Program-made: the position numbers and the translations under genes
Shown here: piece after piece, positions 15,103-24,703 of the stretch
How positions within the stretch are numbered: the first letter of the stretch is position 1
How the letters are laid out: each line of letters begins with the position of its first letter
NCBI RefSeq assembly: GCF_003076135.1
Contig: NZ_QDGZ01000001.1
Coordinates: 248,001 to 312,000, forward strand
Reading direction: 5' to 3'
Origin: Nocardioides gansuensis
GTDB lineage: Bacteria; Actinomycetota; Actinomycetes; Propionibacteriales; Nocardioidaceae
DNA length: 64,000 nt
The notes under the pieces: generated by a model
Told to the model about the DNA's origin: nothing
The model's database searches: none
The model's input: the letters and a program-made list of their open reading frames with translations, nothing else

Positions 15103-16299
15103 TCAGGCCAGCGCCAGCGTCGCCTCGAGCACGAAGCGCGGGTCCTCGAGCCGGTCGCCGTAGAGCTCGCGCAGCTGGCCGACGCGATAGCGCACCGTCT
15201 GCGGGTGCACGAAGAGCTCCTCGGCGACCGCCTCACGACGGCCCTGGTGGAGCAGCCACGCGCGGAGGGTCTCGGCCAGCTTGTCTGCGGTGGACGGCCG
15301 CAGCTCGGCGAGGGGTGCGAGCACCTTCGCACGCAGATCGGCGCGGGCGGACGGGTCGGCGGCGAGCAGCACCTCGGCGAGGTGGGCCTCGGTGTCCACC
15401 AGCCCGTCCAGGCCGAGGCCGAGCGTGCGCAGGGCCCGCTCGTGCGAGCGGACGACCTCGAGCCAGGGCACCGTCGGACCGACCACCGACGACGTGCCCC
15501 GCAGCGCCCGCAGCAGCCCGGCCCGCGCGCTGGGCGACTCCGCCGTCGGCACCAGCAGCAGCGCGGTGCCGTCGTGGAGGCCGGGCACCTCCTCGCTCGG
15601 CTGCAGGGTGCGGGAGTCGATGAGGCTGAGCAGGTGGGAGACCTGCGACTCGGGCATCAGCACCGCCGTGAGCGCGGTCGGCGGCTCCCACTCGGCGCGC
15701 TCGGCGGCGGCCACCACGGCATCGGCGGCGGCGCCCGTGAGCAGGGCGTGCGCCAGCCGCTCGAGGTTGCGCTGCCGCACCCGGCCGCTGCTCTCCAGCT
15801 CGTCGGTGTGGCCCGCGGCGCTCGAGGCGGACAGCTCGTCGATGTAGGCGAAGACCAGCTCCGCGAACCGCGACAGCTGCTCCGCCCCCACGCCCGCGTC
15901 GACCGCGCTGCGCGCCATGTCCCGCCACGCCACCCGGGCGCCGATGCGGTACGCCGCCAGCAGGGCCTCCATGCTGCGGCCGCTCTTGGCCTCGCCCCGG
16001 CCGAGCTGGTAGGCCCCCTCGAGGGCCGGCGCCATCGGCGTGCCCGCGTCCTCGCGGGTGGCGAGGGTGAGGAAGCCGCCCAGGGCCAGCTGGACGGCGT
16101 TGCGGATGATCTCGCCCATCGACCCGCTCAGCGCGTTGGCATAGCTGGGCACCTCGGCGATGATCGCGGACACGGTGCGGTCGGCGACCTCGGGCAGCTG
16201 GGCGCGCATCAGGTCCACCACGCTGGCTTCCAGGGCGACCGGGGTGCGCCCGGCAACGGCCTGAGTCTGTGTGGCGCGGCGCACAACTCGACGTGACAT
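15103..16299 (-). CDS. PucR/CdaR-family transcriptional regulator
   Basis: The 398-aa product ends in the PucR helix-turn-helix (about residues 345-395; A-V-A-E-E-L-F-V-H-P-Q-T-V-R-Y-R-V-G-Q-L). The middle has a GGDEF-like fold typical of CdaR proteins, and the N-terminal 150 residues are helical (RsbRD-like). It probably senses a small molecule and controls the divergent reductase/desaturase pair. The ATG is chosen to fit the domain start, and a long N-terminal extension of the frame is ignored. A TTTTGT/ACAAAA inverted repeat lies in the 103-bp divergent region. Confidence 0.85.
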   Translation of the reverse strand: MSRRVVRRATQTQAVAGRTPVALEASVVDLMRAQLPEVADRTVSAIIAEVPSYANALSGSMGEIIRNAVQLALGGFLTLATREDAGTPMAPALEGAYQLGRGEAKSGRSMEALLAAYRIGARVAWRDMARSAVDAGVGAEQLSRFAELVFAYIDELSASSAAGHTDELESSGRVRQRNLERLAHALLTGAAADAVVAAAERAEWEPPTALTAVLMPESQVSHLLSLIDSRTLQPSEEVPGLHDGTALLLVPTAESPSARAGLLRALRGTSSVVGPTVPWLEVVRSHERALRTLGLGLDGLVDTEAHLAEVLLAADPSARADLRAKVLAPLAELRPSTADKLAETLRAWLLHQGRREAVAEELFVHPQTVRYRVGQLRELYGDRLEDPRFVLEATLALA

Positions 16300-16317
16300 C
16301 CCGCCTCCTGGGGTCCG

Positions 16318-16338
16318 TTTTGTTCGCTGTGCACAAAA
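16318..16338. promoter_or_regulatory. Candidate operator TTTTGT-N9-ACAAAA between pucR-like gene and reductase
   Basis: TTTTGT (16318-16323) and ACAAAA (16333-16338) are perfect inverted arms with a 9-nt spacer, in an AT-rich patch within GC-rich DNA, directly before the PucR start. Autoregulation and control of the fatty-acid desaturation genes are inferred. Confidence 0.5.
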
Positions 16339-16402
16339 GAGTAGCGCCGATTCACGTGCAGCGGGCAGGAAGTCTGCCGCGCCGACCGTCAGGCTGGAGG
16401 GC

Positions 16403-17560
16403 ATGAGCACCACTCTCGAACTACCGGCCACGCAGGCGCCCAGCGCGCGCCTGAGGGACCGCCTGGTCCGGGTCGCCGAGGCGGCCACCACACCGCTCGT
16501 CCCGGCCGACTATCTCGACCTCTTCGCCCCCCTGCGCTCCGGCGCCGACCTCCGCGGCCGCATCGAGCAGGTCCACCCGGAGACCCGTGACGCCGCCACC
16601 ATCCTGATCCGCCCCGGCGCCGACTGGGCCGGGCACGTCCCGGGACAGTACGTCCGCATCGGCATCGACGTCGACGGCGTGCGCCAGTGGCGCGCCTACT
16701 CCCTCACCCACGGCCCCCGCCGCGACGGCCGCATCGCGATCACCGTCAAGGCCGTGCCGGACGGCCTGGTGAGCAACCACCTCGTCCACGAGGCGCGCCC
16801 CGGCACCCTCGTCCACCTCGAGCAGGCGGCGGGTGAGTTCGTGCTCCCCGACCCGGGCGAGGGCGGCCACGCCAAGCTGCTCTTCGTCACCGCCGGCTCC
16901 GGCATCACGCCGGTCATCGGCATGCTGCGCAACCTCTTCCCCTCCACGGACGAGGGTGTGCTGCGCACCGAGCGGCTCGCGCACCGCGACCAGCACTCCG
17001 CCCCCGACATCGTCGTCATCCACGTGGCGCCCAGCCACCCCGACTCGATCTTCATCCGCGACCTCGAGGCGCTCGGCGAGGCCGGCGCCATCCGCCTGGT
17101 CGCGAGGTACGACGACCAGCACGGGCTCCTCGACCTTGCGGACCTCGAGACCTGGGTGCCCGACCTGCAGGAGCGCCGCACGTTCGCCTGCGGTCCCGCG
17201 GGGCTCCTCGACGCCCTGCAGGCCCACCACCAGGAGCGCGGCCTCACCGTGACGACCGAGCACTTCCGCACCGCCCGGGTCGAGCCCGGCGAGGGAGGCA
17301 CGATCACCTTCGCAGACGGCAAGACCCTCGAGGCCGACGGGGCCACCCCGATCCTCGACGCCGCCGAGACCGCCGGCGTCCTCATGCCCAGCGGCTGCCG
17401 GATGGGCATCTGCTTCGGCTGCGTGCTGCCGCTGAAGGAGGGCGCCGTGCGCGACCTCCGCAACGGCGAGATCACCACCGCCGTCGCCGGTGAGAGCCGC
17501 CACGTCCTCGTCCAGACCTGCATCAGCGCCGCCGCCGGCGCCTGCCACCTCGACCACTGA
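16403..17560 (+). CDS. Ferredoxin/flavin oxidoreductase electron donor for the desaturase (Rv3230c-like)
   Basis: The 385-aa product joins an FAD-binding barrel (R-A-Y-S-L-T near residue 97), an NAD(P) domain (G-S-G-I-T-P-V near 170) and a C-terminal plant-type 2Fe-2S ferredoxin with ligands C332, C337, C340 and C373. It passes electrons from NADPH to a membrane desaturase. In Mycobacterium tuberculosis Rv3230c does this for DesA3, and the same gene pair is present here. The ATG has GGAGG 7 nt ahead. Confidence 0.92.
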   Translation: MSTTLELPATQAPSARLRDRLVRVAEAATTPLVPADYLDLFAPLRSGADLRGRIEQVHPETRDAATILIRPGADWAGHVPGQYVRIGIDVDGVRQWRAYSLTHGPRRDGRIAITVKAVPDGLVSNHLVHEARPGTLVHLEQAAGEFVLPDPGEGGHAKLLFVTAGSGITPVIGMLRNLFPSTDEGVLRTERLAHRDQHSAPDIVVIHVAPSHPDSIFIRDLEALGEAGAIRLVARYDDQHGLLDLADLETWVPDLQERRTFACGPAGLLDALQAHHQERGLTVTTEHFRTARVEPGEGGTITFADGKTLEADGATPILDAAETAGVLMPSGCRMGICFGCVLPLKEGAVRDLRNGEITTAVAGESRHVLVQTCISAAAGACHLDH

Positions 17561-17573
17561 ACCCCTCTCGGCT

Positions 17574-17610
17574 GGTCGAGCGAAGTCGAGACCTCGACTT
17601 CGCTCGATCC
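17574..17610. repeat. Palindromic copy of the dispersed 20-bp repeat in an intergenic gap
   Basis: GGTCGAGCGAAGTCGAGACC (17574-17593) is followed at once by an inverted second copy ending near 17610. The two form a 15-bp perfect stem around a 2-nt centre. It sits between two co-transcribed genes, so it may stabilise or attenuate the mRNA. The same unit occurs inside the amidohydrolase gene. Confidence 0.85.
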
Positions 17611-17629
17611 ACCGGACGAAAGGAATCTG

Positions 17630-18892
17630 ATGACTGCCATCCAGAAGAAGTCCGACAACCCGATCGCCCACCTCACGCCCGAGGACATCGAGCAGCTCGG
17701 CCGCGAGCTCGACGCGATCCGCCAGGACGTGCTCGACTCCCGCGGCGCCGACGACGCGGCGTACATCCGCAAGGTCATCAAGACCCAGCGCGGACTCGAG
17801 CTCGGCTCGCGCGCCGTGCTGCTCTTCTCGGTCTTCCCGCCCGCCTGGGTGCTCGGCACCGCGGGCCTCAGCGTCTCCAAGATCCTCGAGAACATGGAGA
17901 TCGGCCACAACGTCCTCCACGGCCAGTGGGACTGGATGCGTGACCCCAAGATCCACTCGACCACGTGGGAGTGGGACTTCGCGACCCCGGCCGCGCAGTG
18001 GCAGCACTCGCACAACCAGATCCACCACACCTACACGAACGTCATCGGCAAGGACAACGACCTCGGCTACGGCATCATGCGCGTCGACGAGGACCAGCGC
18101 TGGAGCCCGTTCCACCTCGCCCAGCCGCTGTGGTGCTTCCTCAACGCGGTCTTCTTCGAGTACGGCATCGCGGCCTACGACCTCGACCTCGGGGCCACCA
18201 TCAAGAAGAAGAAGCTCAAGGACCCCGACTTCCAGCGCCGCGCCAAGGAGGTGCTCGCCAAGGTCCGCAAGCAGGCCACCAAGGACTACGTCGTGCACCC
18301 GCTGCTCTCCCTGCCGACCGGCTCGTTCCTGCCCACGGTGCTGGCCAACTTCACCGCCAACACGGTCCGCAACCTGTGGGGCAACTCGGTCATCCTCTGC
18401 GGCCACTTCCCCGAGGGCGTGGAGACCTTCGAGAAGCGCTCGATCGAGGGCGAGACGCGCGGCGAGTGGTACCTGCGCCAGATGCTCGGCGCCGCCAACA
18501 TCTCCGGGTCGAAGGCCATGCACATCATGTCCGGCAACCTGTCGCACCAGATCGAGCACCACCTCTTCCCGGACCTGCCGTCCAACCGCTATGCCGAGAT
18601 CGCACCCAAGGTGAAGGCGCTGTTCGACAAGTACGAGCTGACCTACTGCGCCAGGCCGTTCCCGCAGCAGGTCTACTCCGCCTGGCACAAGGTCTTCCGC
18701 CTCTCGCTGCCCAACGGCTGGCTCGCGACGACCAACGTGAAGAACGCGCCGCAGCAGCTCAAGCTCCTCTACGCCATGTCCACGAAGGGCCCCAAGGTCC
18801 GCCGTGCCGCCCAGGCCCGCCTCACCCAGGAGGCGCGTCGCAAGGAGGCGGCGAAGTCCAAGGCAGCCGAGAAGGAGACCGTGGCAGCCTGA
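17630..18892 (+). CDS. Membrane acyl-CoA delta-9 desaturase (DesA3-like)
   Basis: The 420-aa product has the three histidine boxes of membrane desaturases: H93-N-V-L-H97, H126-S-H-N-Q-I-H132-H133 and H306-Q-I-E-H310-H311, which bind the di-iron centre. The C-terminus is Lys/Ala-rich and charged. It introduces a double bond in long acyl chains using electrons from the preceding reductase. RBS AAAGGA precedes the ATG. Both genes are probably under the divergent PucR regulator. The gene ends 28 bp before the convergent HAD gene. Confidence 0.93.
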   Translation: MTAIQKKSDNPIAHLTPEDIEQLGRELDAIRQDVLDSRGADDAAYIRKVIKTQRGLELGSRAVLLFSVFPPAWVLGTAGLSVSKILENMEIGHNVLHGQWDWMRDPKIHSTTWEWDFATPAAQWQHSHNQIHHTYTNVIGKDNDLGYGIMRVDEDQRWSPFHLAQPLWCFLNAVFFEYGIAAYDLDLGATIKKKKLKDPDFQRRAKEVLAKVRKQATKDYVVHPLLSLPTGSFLPTVLANFTANTVRNLWGNSVILCGHFPEGVETFEKRSIEGETRGEWYLRQMLGAANISGSKAMHIMSGNLSHQIEHHLFPDLPSNRYAEIAPKVKALFDKYELTYCARPFPQQVYSAWHKVFRLSLPNGWLATTNVKNAPQQLKLLYAMSTKGPKVRRAAQARLTQEARRKEAAKSKAAEKETVAA

Positions 18893-18908
18893 ACCGCCCA
18901 CCGTCGCC

Positions 18909-18936
18909 GGCTGGTCGGGCTACAGCCCGACCAGCC
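18909..18936. terminator. Bidirectional hairpin terminator between desaturase and HAD gene
   Basis: A perfect 12-bp stem (18909-18920 with 18925-18936) and TACA loop lies between convergent genes and covers the HAD stop codon. There is no clear T-tract on either side. Confidence 0.75.
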
Positions 18937-19570
18937 CCGGCAACGGGGTGAGGTCGTCGACGAGCGCCAGGGCCCCGGCGGCGAGGAGTACGTCGCGGGC
19001 ATGGGTCGTCGTCACGCCGTAGACCTGGCCCACGCCGGCCCCGAGGGCGGCGCGGACGCCGGCGGGGGAGTCCTCGACGGCGATGGCGCCTGAGGGGTCG
19101 ACCCCCAGGCTGGAGCAGGCGAGCGCGAAGCCCGCCGGGTCGGGCTTGCCGTCGACGACGTCCTCGGCGGTGACCACGAGGTCGACGCCGTCGGACAGGC
19201 TGAGCGACTCCTGGAGCGACAGCCGGACCCATGCCGGGCCCGCCGACGTGACGACCGCGACCGGCACGCCGGCGCTGCGGGCGGCCAGCACGAGCGCCCG
19301 GGCTCCCGGCACGGGGGCCGGCGCCTCGTCGGGCACGAACGGGAGCACCTCGGCCAGCAGCTCGAGCGGGTCGTGCCCGGCCCACGGTCCGGGCTCGGTG
19401 ACGAAGACGTCCTCGGCCCGCCGGCCGGTGAAGACCGACAGGTCGGGGACATCCCAGCCACGGTGCGCCAGCCAGTCGGCGTAGCCACGTCGGTGCAGCG
19501 GCTCGGAGTCGACGAGGGTGCCGTCGAGGTCGAGGAGCAGGGCGGCGGGAGTGGTCGGCGGCCTGGTCAC
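18920..19570 (-). CDS. HAD-family phosphatase/phosphomutase (beta-PGM-like)
   Basis: The 216-aa product has all HAD motifs: D14-L-D16-G-T (nucleophile and acid), T-S-A-G (motif II, near 110), K-P-D-P (near 145) and V-E-D-S-P-A-G (motif IV, near 170), with a helical C1 cap. It probably dephosphorylates a sugar phosphate. The stop of the upstream PTS IIA gene (19567) overlaps its start (ATGA-type), so it belongs to the GlcNAc operon and may handle a sugar-phosphate by-product. Confidence 0.85.
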   Translation of the reverse strand: MTRPPTTPAALLLDLDGTLVDSEPLHRRGYADWLAHRGWDVPDLSVFTGRRAEDVFVTEPGPWAGHDPLELLAEVLPFVPDEAPAPVPGARALVLAARSAGVPVAVVTSAGPAWVRLSLQESLSLSDGVDLVVTAEDVVDGKPDPAGFALACSSLGVDPSGAIAVEDSPAGVRAALGAGVGQVYGVTTTHARDVLLAAGALALVDDLTPLPGLVGL

Positions 19571-20010
19571 GCGGTGAACAGCACCTCGCCGGTGGCCACG
19601 TCGGAGCCGATCCGCTCGCTCGACACCGAGCCCTTGGGGCGGTCCATCAGCACGATCGGGATGACCGTCGAGATGCCCTCCCCGGTGACGGTGGCGGGGT
19701 CCCAGGTGATCATCGGGTCCCCGGCCGCCACGTCGCTGCCCTGCTCGACGAGGACCTCGAAGCCCTCGCCCTCGAGGCGCACGGTGTTGATGCCGAGGTG
19801 GACCAGGAGGCCCACGCCGTCACCGAGCACGACGAACGCGTGCGGGTGGACCTTGAGCACCTTGCCCGCGATCGGCGAGACCACGGTGGTGCGGCCCGGG
19901 GCCGGCTCGATGGCCACGCCCGGGCCGACGATCTCCTCGGCGAAGACCGGGTCCGGGACCTCTGACATGGCGATGACCCGGCCGGGGCAGGGGGAGAGAA
20001 CCGCCTTCAC
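19567..20010 (-). CDS. PTS enzyme IIA, glucose/GlcNAc type
   Basis: The 147-aa product is a stand-alone IIA-Glc domain: S-P-I-A-G-K at about 45-50, H57, and phospho-acceptor H71 in V-H-L-G-I-N-T-V. It takes phosphate from HPr and passes it to IIB. The GTG start overlaps the IIB stop (GTGA). Separate IIA, IIB and IIC proteins are the usual actinobacterial layout for GlcNAc uptake. Confidence 0.93.
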   Translation of the reverse strand: MKAVLSPCPGRVIAMSEVPDPVFAEEIVGPGVAIEPAPGRTTVVSPIAGKVLKVHPHAFVVLGDGVGLLVHLGINTVRLEGEGFEVLVEQGSDVAAGDPMITWDPATVTGEGISTVIPIVLMDRPKGSVSSERIGSDVATGEVLFTA

Positions 20011-20240
20011 ATCAGGTCCTCGATGTCCTCGGCCAGGTTGTCGGCCTCCGGACCCACGACGACCTGCACCACGTTGCCGCTCGCGACGACACCGTGCGCG
20101 CCCGCTGCCTTGAGGGCGGCCTGGTCGACCTTCGAGCCGTCCCTGACCTCGGTCCGCAGGCGGGTGATGCACGCCTCGATCTCGACGACGTTCTCGGCGC
20201 CACCGAGGCCGGCCAGGATCTGCTCTGCCTTGCTGCTCAT
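20007..20240 (-). CDS. PTS enzyme IIB, GlcNAc/glucose type
   Basis: The 77-aa product is a single IIB domain with phospho-cysteine C24 in E-A-C-I-T-R-L-R. It phosphorylates the incoming sugar at the IIC channel. It is coupled to the IIA gene, and the SIS-domain gene starts the operon upstream. Confidence 0.93.
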   Translation of the reverse strand: MSSKAEQILAGLGGAENVVEIEACITRLRTEVRDGSKVDQAALKAAGAHGVVASGNVVQVVVGPEADNLAEDIEDLM

Positions 20241-20268
20241 CTGGGGTGCTCCTTCGTGGGTGTAGGGG

Positions 20269-21312
20269 TCAGGCGTCGGTCTGGGTGACCTTCTTCAGGC
20301 CGCGGGGATTGTCGGGGTCGAGGCCCAGGTCGCGGGCCAGCCGCTCGATCATCAGCTGGGCGGGCACGATCGTCGCCAGCGGCGCGACCGCCTCGGGCAG
20401 CTCGGGGCCGGCCAGGTGGACGTCGCAGGCCTCCGCGAACGCCGTACCGCCTCCGATGCCCACGATGTGCGCCCCCCGGGACCGCAGGTCGGCCGCGAGC
20501 TCGACCATCGGCTCCGCGAGCGGGCCATCCTGGGCGGCGACGAGCACGGCCGCGATCCCGGAGGTCACCACGGAGATGGGTCCGTGCCGCAGGTCGGCGT
20601 AGGAGTAACCACGCACCGGGGTCAGGCAGGTCTCCTCCAGCTTGAGGGCCGTCTCCAGGGCGGTGCCCATGAGCAGGCCGCGCCCTGAGACGACCACGTG
20701 CTCGGCGTCGGCGAGGAGCCGGGCGGCGGCCTCCACGTCGGCGCCCGAGAGACGGCTGATCTCCTCGGGCACGCGCGCGAGGTCGTCGCCGATGCCGGCA
20801 CCGAGCGCGTCGGCGAGGACCGCGACGGCAGCCAGCTGGGTGACATAGGTCTTCGTGGCGGGCACCGCGAGCTCGGGGCCCGCCTGGGTGACCAGGGCCA
20901 GGTCGGCCGCTGCGGCGAGCGGTGAGTCGGCGACGTTGGTGACCGCCGCCGTGGCCGCGCCGCACTCGCGGGCCCAGGCCTGGGACTCGACGATCTCCTG
21001 GGTCGAGCCCGACTGCGAGACCGAGACGACCAGGGTGTCGGTGAGGTCGAGGCGAGCGCGGTAGTGGGTGGCCACGCTCGGCGCGGCCAGGGCGGCGGGG
21101 ACGCCGGCGCCGACCTCGAGCAGGTAGCGCCCGTAGACGGCGGCGTTGTCGGACGAGCCGCGGGCCACCAGCAGCACGCGGCGGCGCTCGCCCACCAGCT
21201 CGCGCAGCGACTCGCGCTGGGGGAGCAGCCGGTCGAGGGTGCGCTGCACGGCGGCAGGCTGCTCGGCGATCTCCCGGGCCATCTGGCTCGACTGGCTGTG
21301 CTGGGCCGTCAT
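20269..21312 (-). CDS. SIS-domain aminosugar isomerase/deaminase (NagB-II / GlmS-like)
   Basis: The 347-aa product has two SIS sugar-phosphate domains (about 35-170 and 200-335) with S-Q-S-G-S-T-Q-E and the C-terminal motif of GlmS isomerase domains, but lacks the glutaminase half. Such proteins act as glucosamine-6-phosphate deaminases in Actinobacteria and Shewanella. In this operon it should convert GlcN-6-P to fructose-6-P and ammonia, after NagA. It is divergent from the GntR regulator, with a shared palindromic operator. Confidence 0.85.
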   Translation of the reverse strand: MTAQHSQSSQMAREIAEQPAAVQRTLDRLLPQRESLRELVGERRRVLLVARGSSDNAAVYGRYLLEVGAGVPAALAAPSVATHYRARLDLTDTLVVSVSQSGSTQEIVESQAWARECGAATAAVTNVADSPLAAAADLALVTQAGPELAVPATKTYVTQLAAVAVLADALGAGIGDDLARVPEEISRLSGADVEAAARLLADAEHVVVSGRGLLMGTALETALKLEETCLTPVRGYSYADLRHGPISVVTSGIAAVLVAAQDGPLAEPMVELAADLRSRGAHIVGIGGGTAFAEACDVHLAGPELPEAVAPLATIVPAQLMIERLARDLGLDPDNPRGLKKVTQTDA

Positions 21313-21321
21313 GGTCACCCC

Positions 21322-21350
21322 TTGACAAGGACTCACTGCATGGTCAGGAT
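21322..21350 (+). promoter_or_regulatory. Candidate promoter TTGACA-N17-CAGGAT for the GntR gene
   Basis: A consensus -35 TTGACA at 21322-21327 is followed 17 bp later by CAGGAT at 21345-21350. The palindromic operator begins three bases downstream, so bound repressor would block transcription. Confidence 0.5.
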
Positions 21351-21352
21351 AA

Positions 21353-21366
21353 CTGGTACGTACCAG
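21353..21366. promoter_or_regulatory. 14-bp perfect palindrome CTGGTACGTACCAG, DasR-like operator
   Basis: It lies in the divergent region between the SIS gene and the GntR gene. It keeps the ACTGGT...ACCA core of the DasR-responsive element (dre) and is followed by a further half-like GTACC. It probably controls both arms of the GlcNAc cluster, released by GlcN-6-P as known for DasR. Confidence 0.75.
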
Positions 21367-21418
21367 ACCGTACCACGTCACGCGGAGCGCGTCGAGGTCG
21401 AAATCGCGAGGAGGAGCC

Positions 21419-22197
21419 ATGGCCCTGGTCATCACCGACGGTCCCCGGCCCAAGCACGCGCAGCTCAGCGATGTGCTCGCCGAGCTCGCGGTCAAGGAGC
21501 TCGGTCCGGACGCCGCGATCCCCTCCGAGCGCGAGCTGATGTCGACCTACGACGTCTCCCGCGCCACCGTGCGCAAGGCGATCGAGACGCTGATCGCGGA
21601 GGGTCTGCTCACCCGGATCCACGGCAAGGGCACCTTCGTGGCCCGTCCGCGCGTCGAGAGCCACCTGCACCTCGCGTCGTTCAGCGAGGACATGCGCCGC
21701 CGCGGCCTCACGCCGTCGACCCGGCTGCTCGCCGTCGACCTCGACGAGCCGCCCGCCGAGGTCGCCACGTCGCTGCGGCTCGGCACCGCTGGGCGGGCCT
21801 GGCGGGTCGACCGCGTCCGGCTCGCCGACGGCCAGCCGATGGCGCTCGAGCAGGGCTGGTACGCCGAGGCCCTGCTGCCCGACCTCGACCACCACGACCT
21901 CACCGGCTCGCTCTACAGCCTCTTCGCCGACGTCTACGGCCTCGTCATCGACCGCGCCTCCCAGACGCTGTGGGGCGAGAGCGCCGACGCGACCCTCGCG
22001 CGGCGCCTCGAGGCGCCGCTGCACACGCCGCTCCTCGTCTTCCGTCGCGTCTCCACTGCGGACGGCAAGCCACTGGAGCACGTCGTCTCCCGCTACCGGG
22101 GCGACCGCTACCAGCTGCACATGGACCTGATCGGCAGCACCAGCACACCCCCCTCCCGCACGACACCCAGCACCACTCGAGAGAAGGGCAACCACCC

Positions 22198-22201
<4 letters not shown>
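21419..22201 (+). CDS. GntR/HutC-family regulator of aminosugar use (DasR/NagR-like)
   Basis: The 260-aa product has an N-terminal winged helix (residues 10-75; I-P-S-E-R-E-L and R-A-T-V-R-K-A-I) and a C-terminal UTRA effector domain (about 95-240). Its place between the SIS deaminase and the IIC permease, with a dre-like palindrome upstream, supports a DasR/NagR role. A Ser/Thr/Pro-rich tail of about 20 residues is unusual. Its stop overlaps the permease GTG (GTGA), so regulator and permease are coupled. Confidence 0.88.
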
Positions 22202-23435
<1,234 letters not shown>

Positions 23436-23439
<4 letters not shown>

Positions 23440-24551
23440 TCCTCAGTGCCACTCGTGTGGTCACCCCGGCGCGTGTCCTCGCGCCGGGGTGGCTGCGCGT
23501 CACCGGCGACCGCATCACCGAGGTGGGCGAGGGGCACCCCCCCGCGCCCGCCGACGCCCACGCGGAGCTGCTCGTGCCCGGTTTCGTGGACATCCATGGT
23601 CACGGCGGCGGCGGCTTCTCCCACACCGACGGCGACCCGGAGGCGTCCCGCGCCGCGGTCCGCGCCCACCTCGCGCACGGCACCACCACCCAGGTCGCGA
23701 GCCTGGTCACCGACTCCCTCGACACGCTGGTCGCGTCGCTGCGGGCACTGCGGCCGCTGGTCGCCGACGGCGCCCTCGCCGGCCTGCACCTCGAGGGTCC
23801 GTGGCTCAGCTTCGACCACCCGGGTGCCCACGACACCAGCCACCTGTGCGACCCGACGCCCGCGGCGGTCGACGCCGTCCTCGACGCCGCCGACGGCGCG
23901 CTGAGCATGGTCACCCTGGCCCCCGAGCGCGCGGGCGGCCTCGACGCCGTACGCCGGCTGGCCGAGGCCGGCGTAACGGTGGCCGTCGGCCATACGGACG
24001 CGACGTACGACCAGACGCGCGCGGCCCTCGACGCAGGCGCCACCGTGGGCACGCACCTGTTCAACTGCATGCGCCGCCTCCACCACCGCGAGCCCGGCGT
24101 GATCGGCGCGCTGCTCGGCAGCGACGCGTACGTCGAGCTGGTCGCCGACGGCGTGCACCTGCACGACGAGACCCTGCGGCTGGCGTTCGCGGCGGCGCCC
24201 GGGCGGCCGGTGCTCATCACCGACGCGATGGGCGCGGCGGCCGCCGCCGACGGCGACTATCTGCTCGGCCCGATGGCCGTCGAGGTGCGCGACGGGCTGG
24301 CCCGGATCGCCACCACCGGTGCGATCGCGGGGTCGACGCTCACGTCGCTTGCCGCTGTGCGCCACGCCGTACGCTTCGCCGGGATCCCCCTCGTCGACGC
24401 GGTCCGCGCGGCCACCGCGACCCCCGCGGCGGCCCTGGGGCTGCCCGACGTGGGAGAGCTGCGAGCCGGTGCGCGGGCCGACCTCGTCCTCCTGGATGAC
24501 GATCTCGGACTGCTGCGGGTGCTCCACGCGGGGGAGTGGCTCAGCCGTTGA
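23436..24551 (+). CDS. nagA: N-acetylglucosamine-6-phosphate deacetylase
   Basis: The 371-aa product is a NagA amidohydrolase: D-I-H-G-H-G metal site near residue 50, L-E-G-P-W near 127, G-H-T-D-A near 187, G-T-H-L-F-N near 205 and catalytic D in I-T-D-A-M near 265. It removes acetate from GlcNAc-6-P to give GlcN-6-P for the SIS enzyme. The E-G-P-W replaces the usual E-G-P-F/Y. It ends the right arm of the cluster, with no terminator hairpin seen. Confidence 0.93.
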
Positions 24552-24703
24552 CCTGACGAGGGGGTCCGACCGGACTAGGCCGTTGGGGCAGTTCTTCCTC
24601 AACGTTCCCTCAAGAGACCGTCATGCCTTGGTCGTCGCTCCTTACGTTGCAGGTCACACATAAGCGCGTGGCTCGGGACGCCCAAAGACTCAGGGGCAAA
24701 GTC

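Noticed and set aside
15087..15106. Hairpin CTGAGC...GCTCAG as strong terminator between convergent genes
   Set aside because: The stem is bulged, overlaps both stop regions and has no T-tract; it may be chance in GC-rich DNA.
16421..18901. Minus-strand open frame of 826 codons over the reductase and desaturase
   Set aside because: Both plus-strand genes carry complete catalytic motifs; the antisense product is low-complexity.
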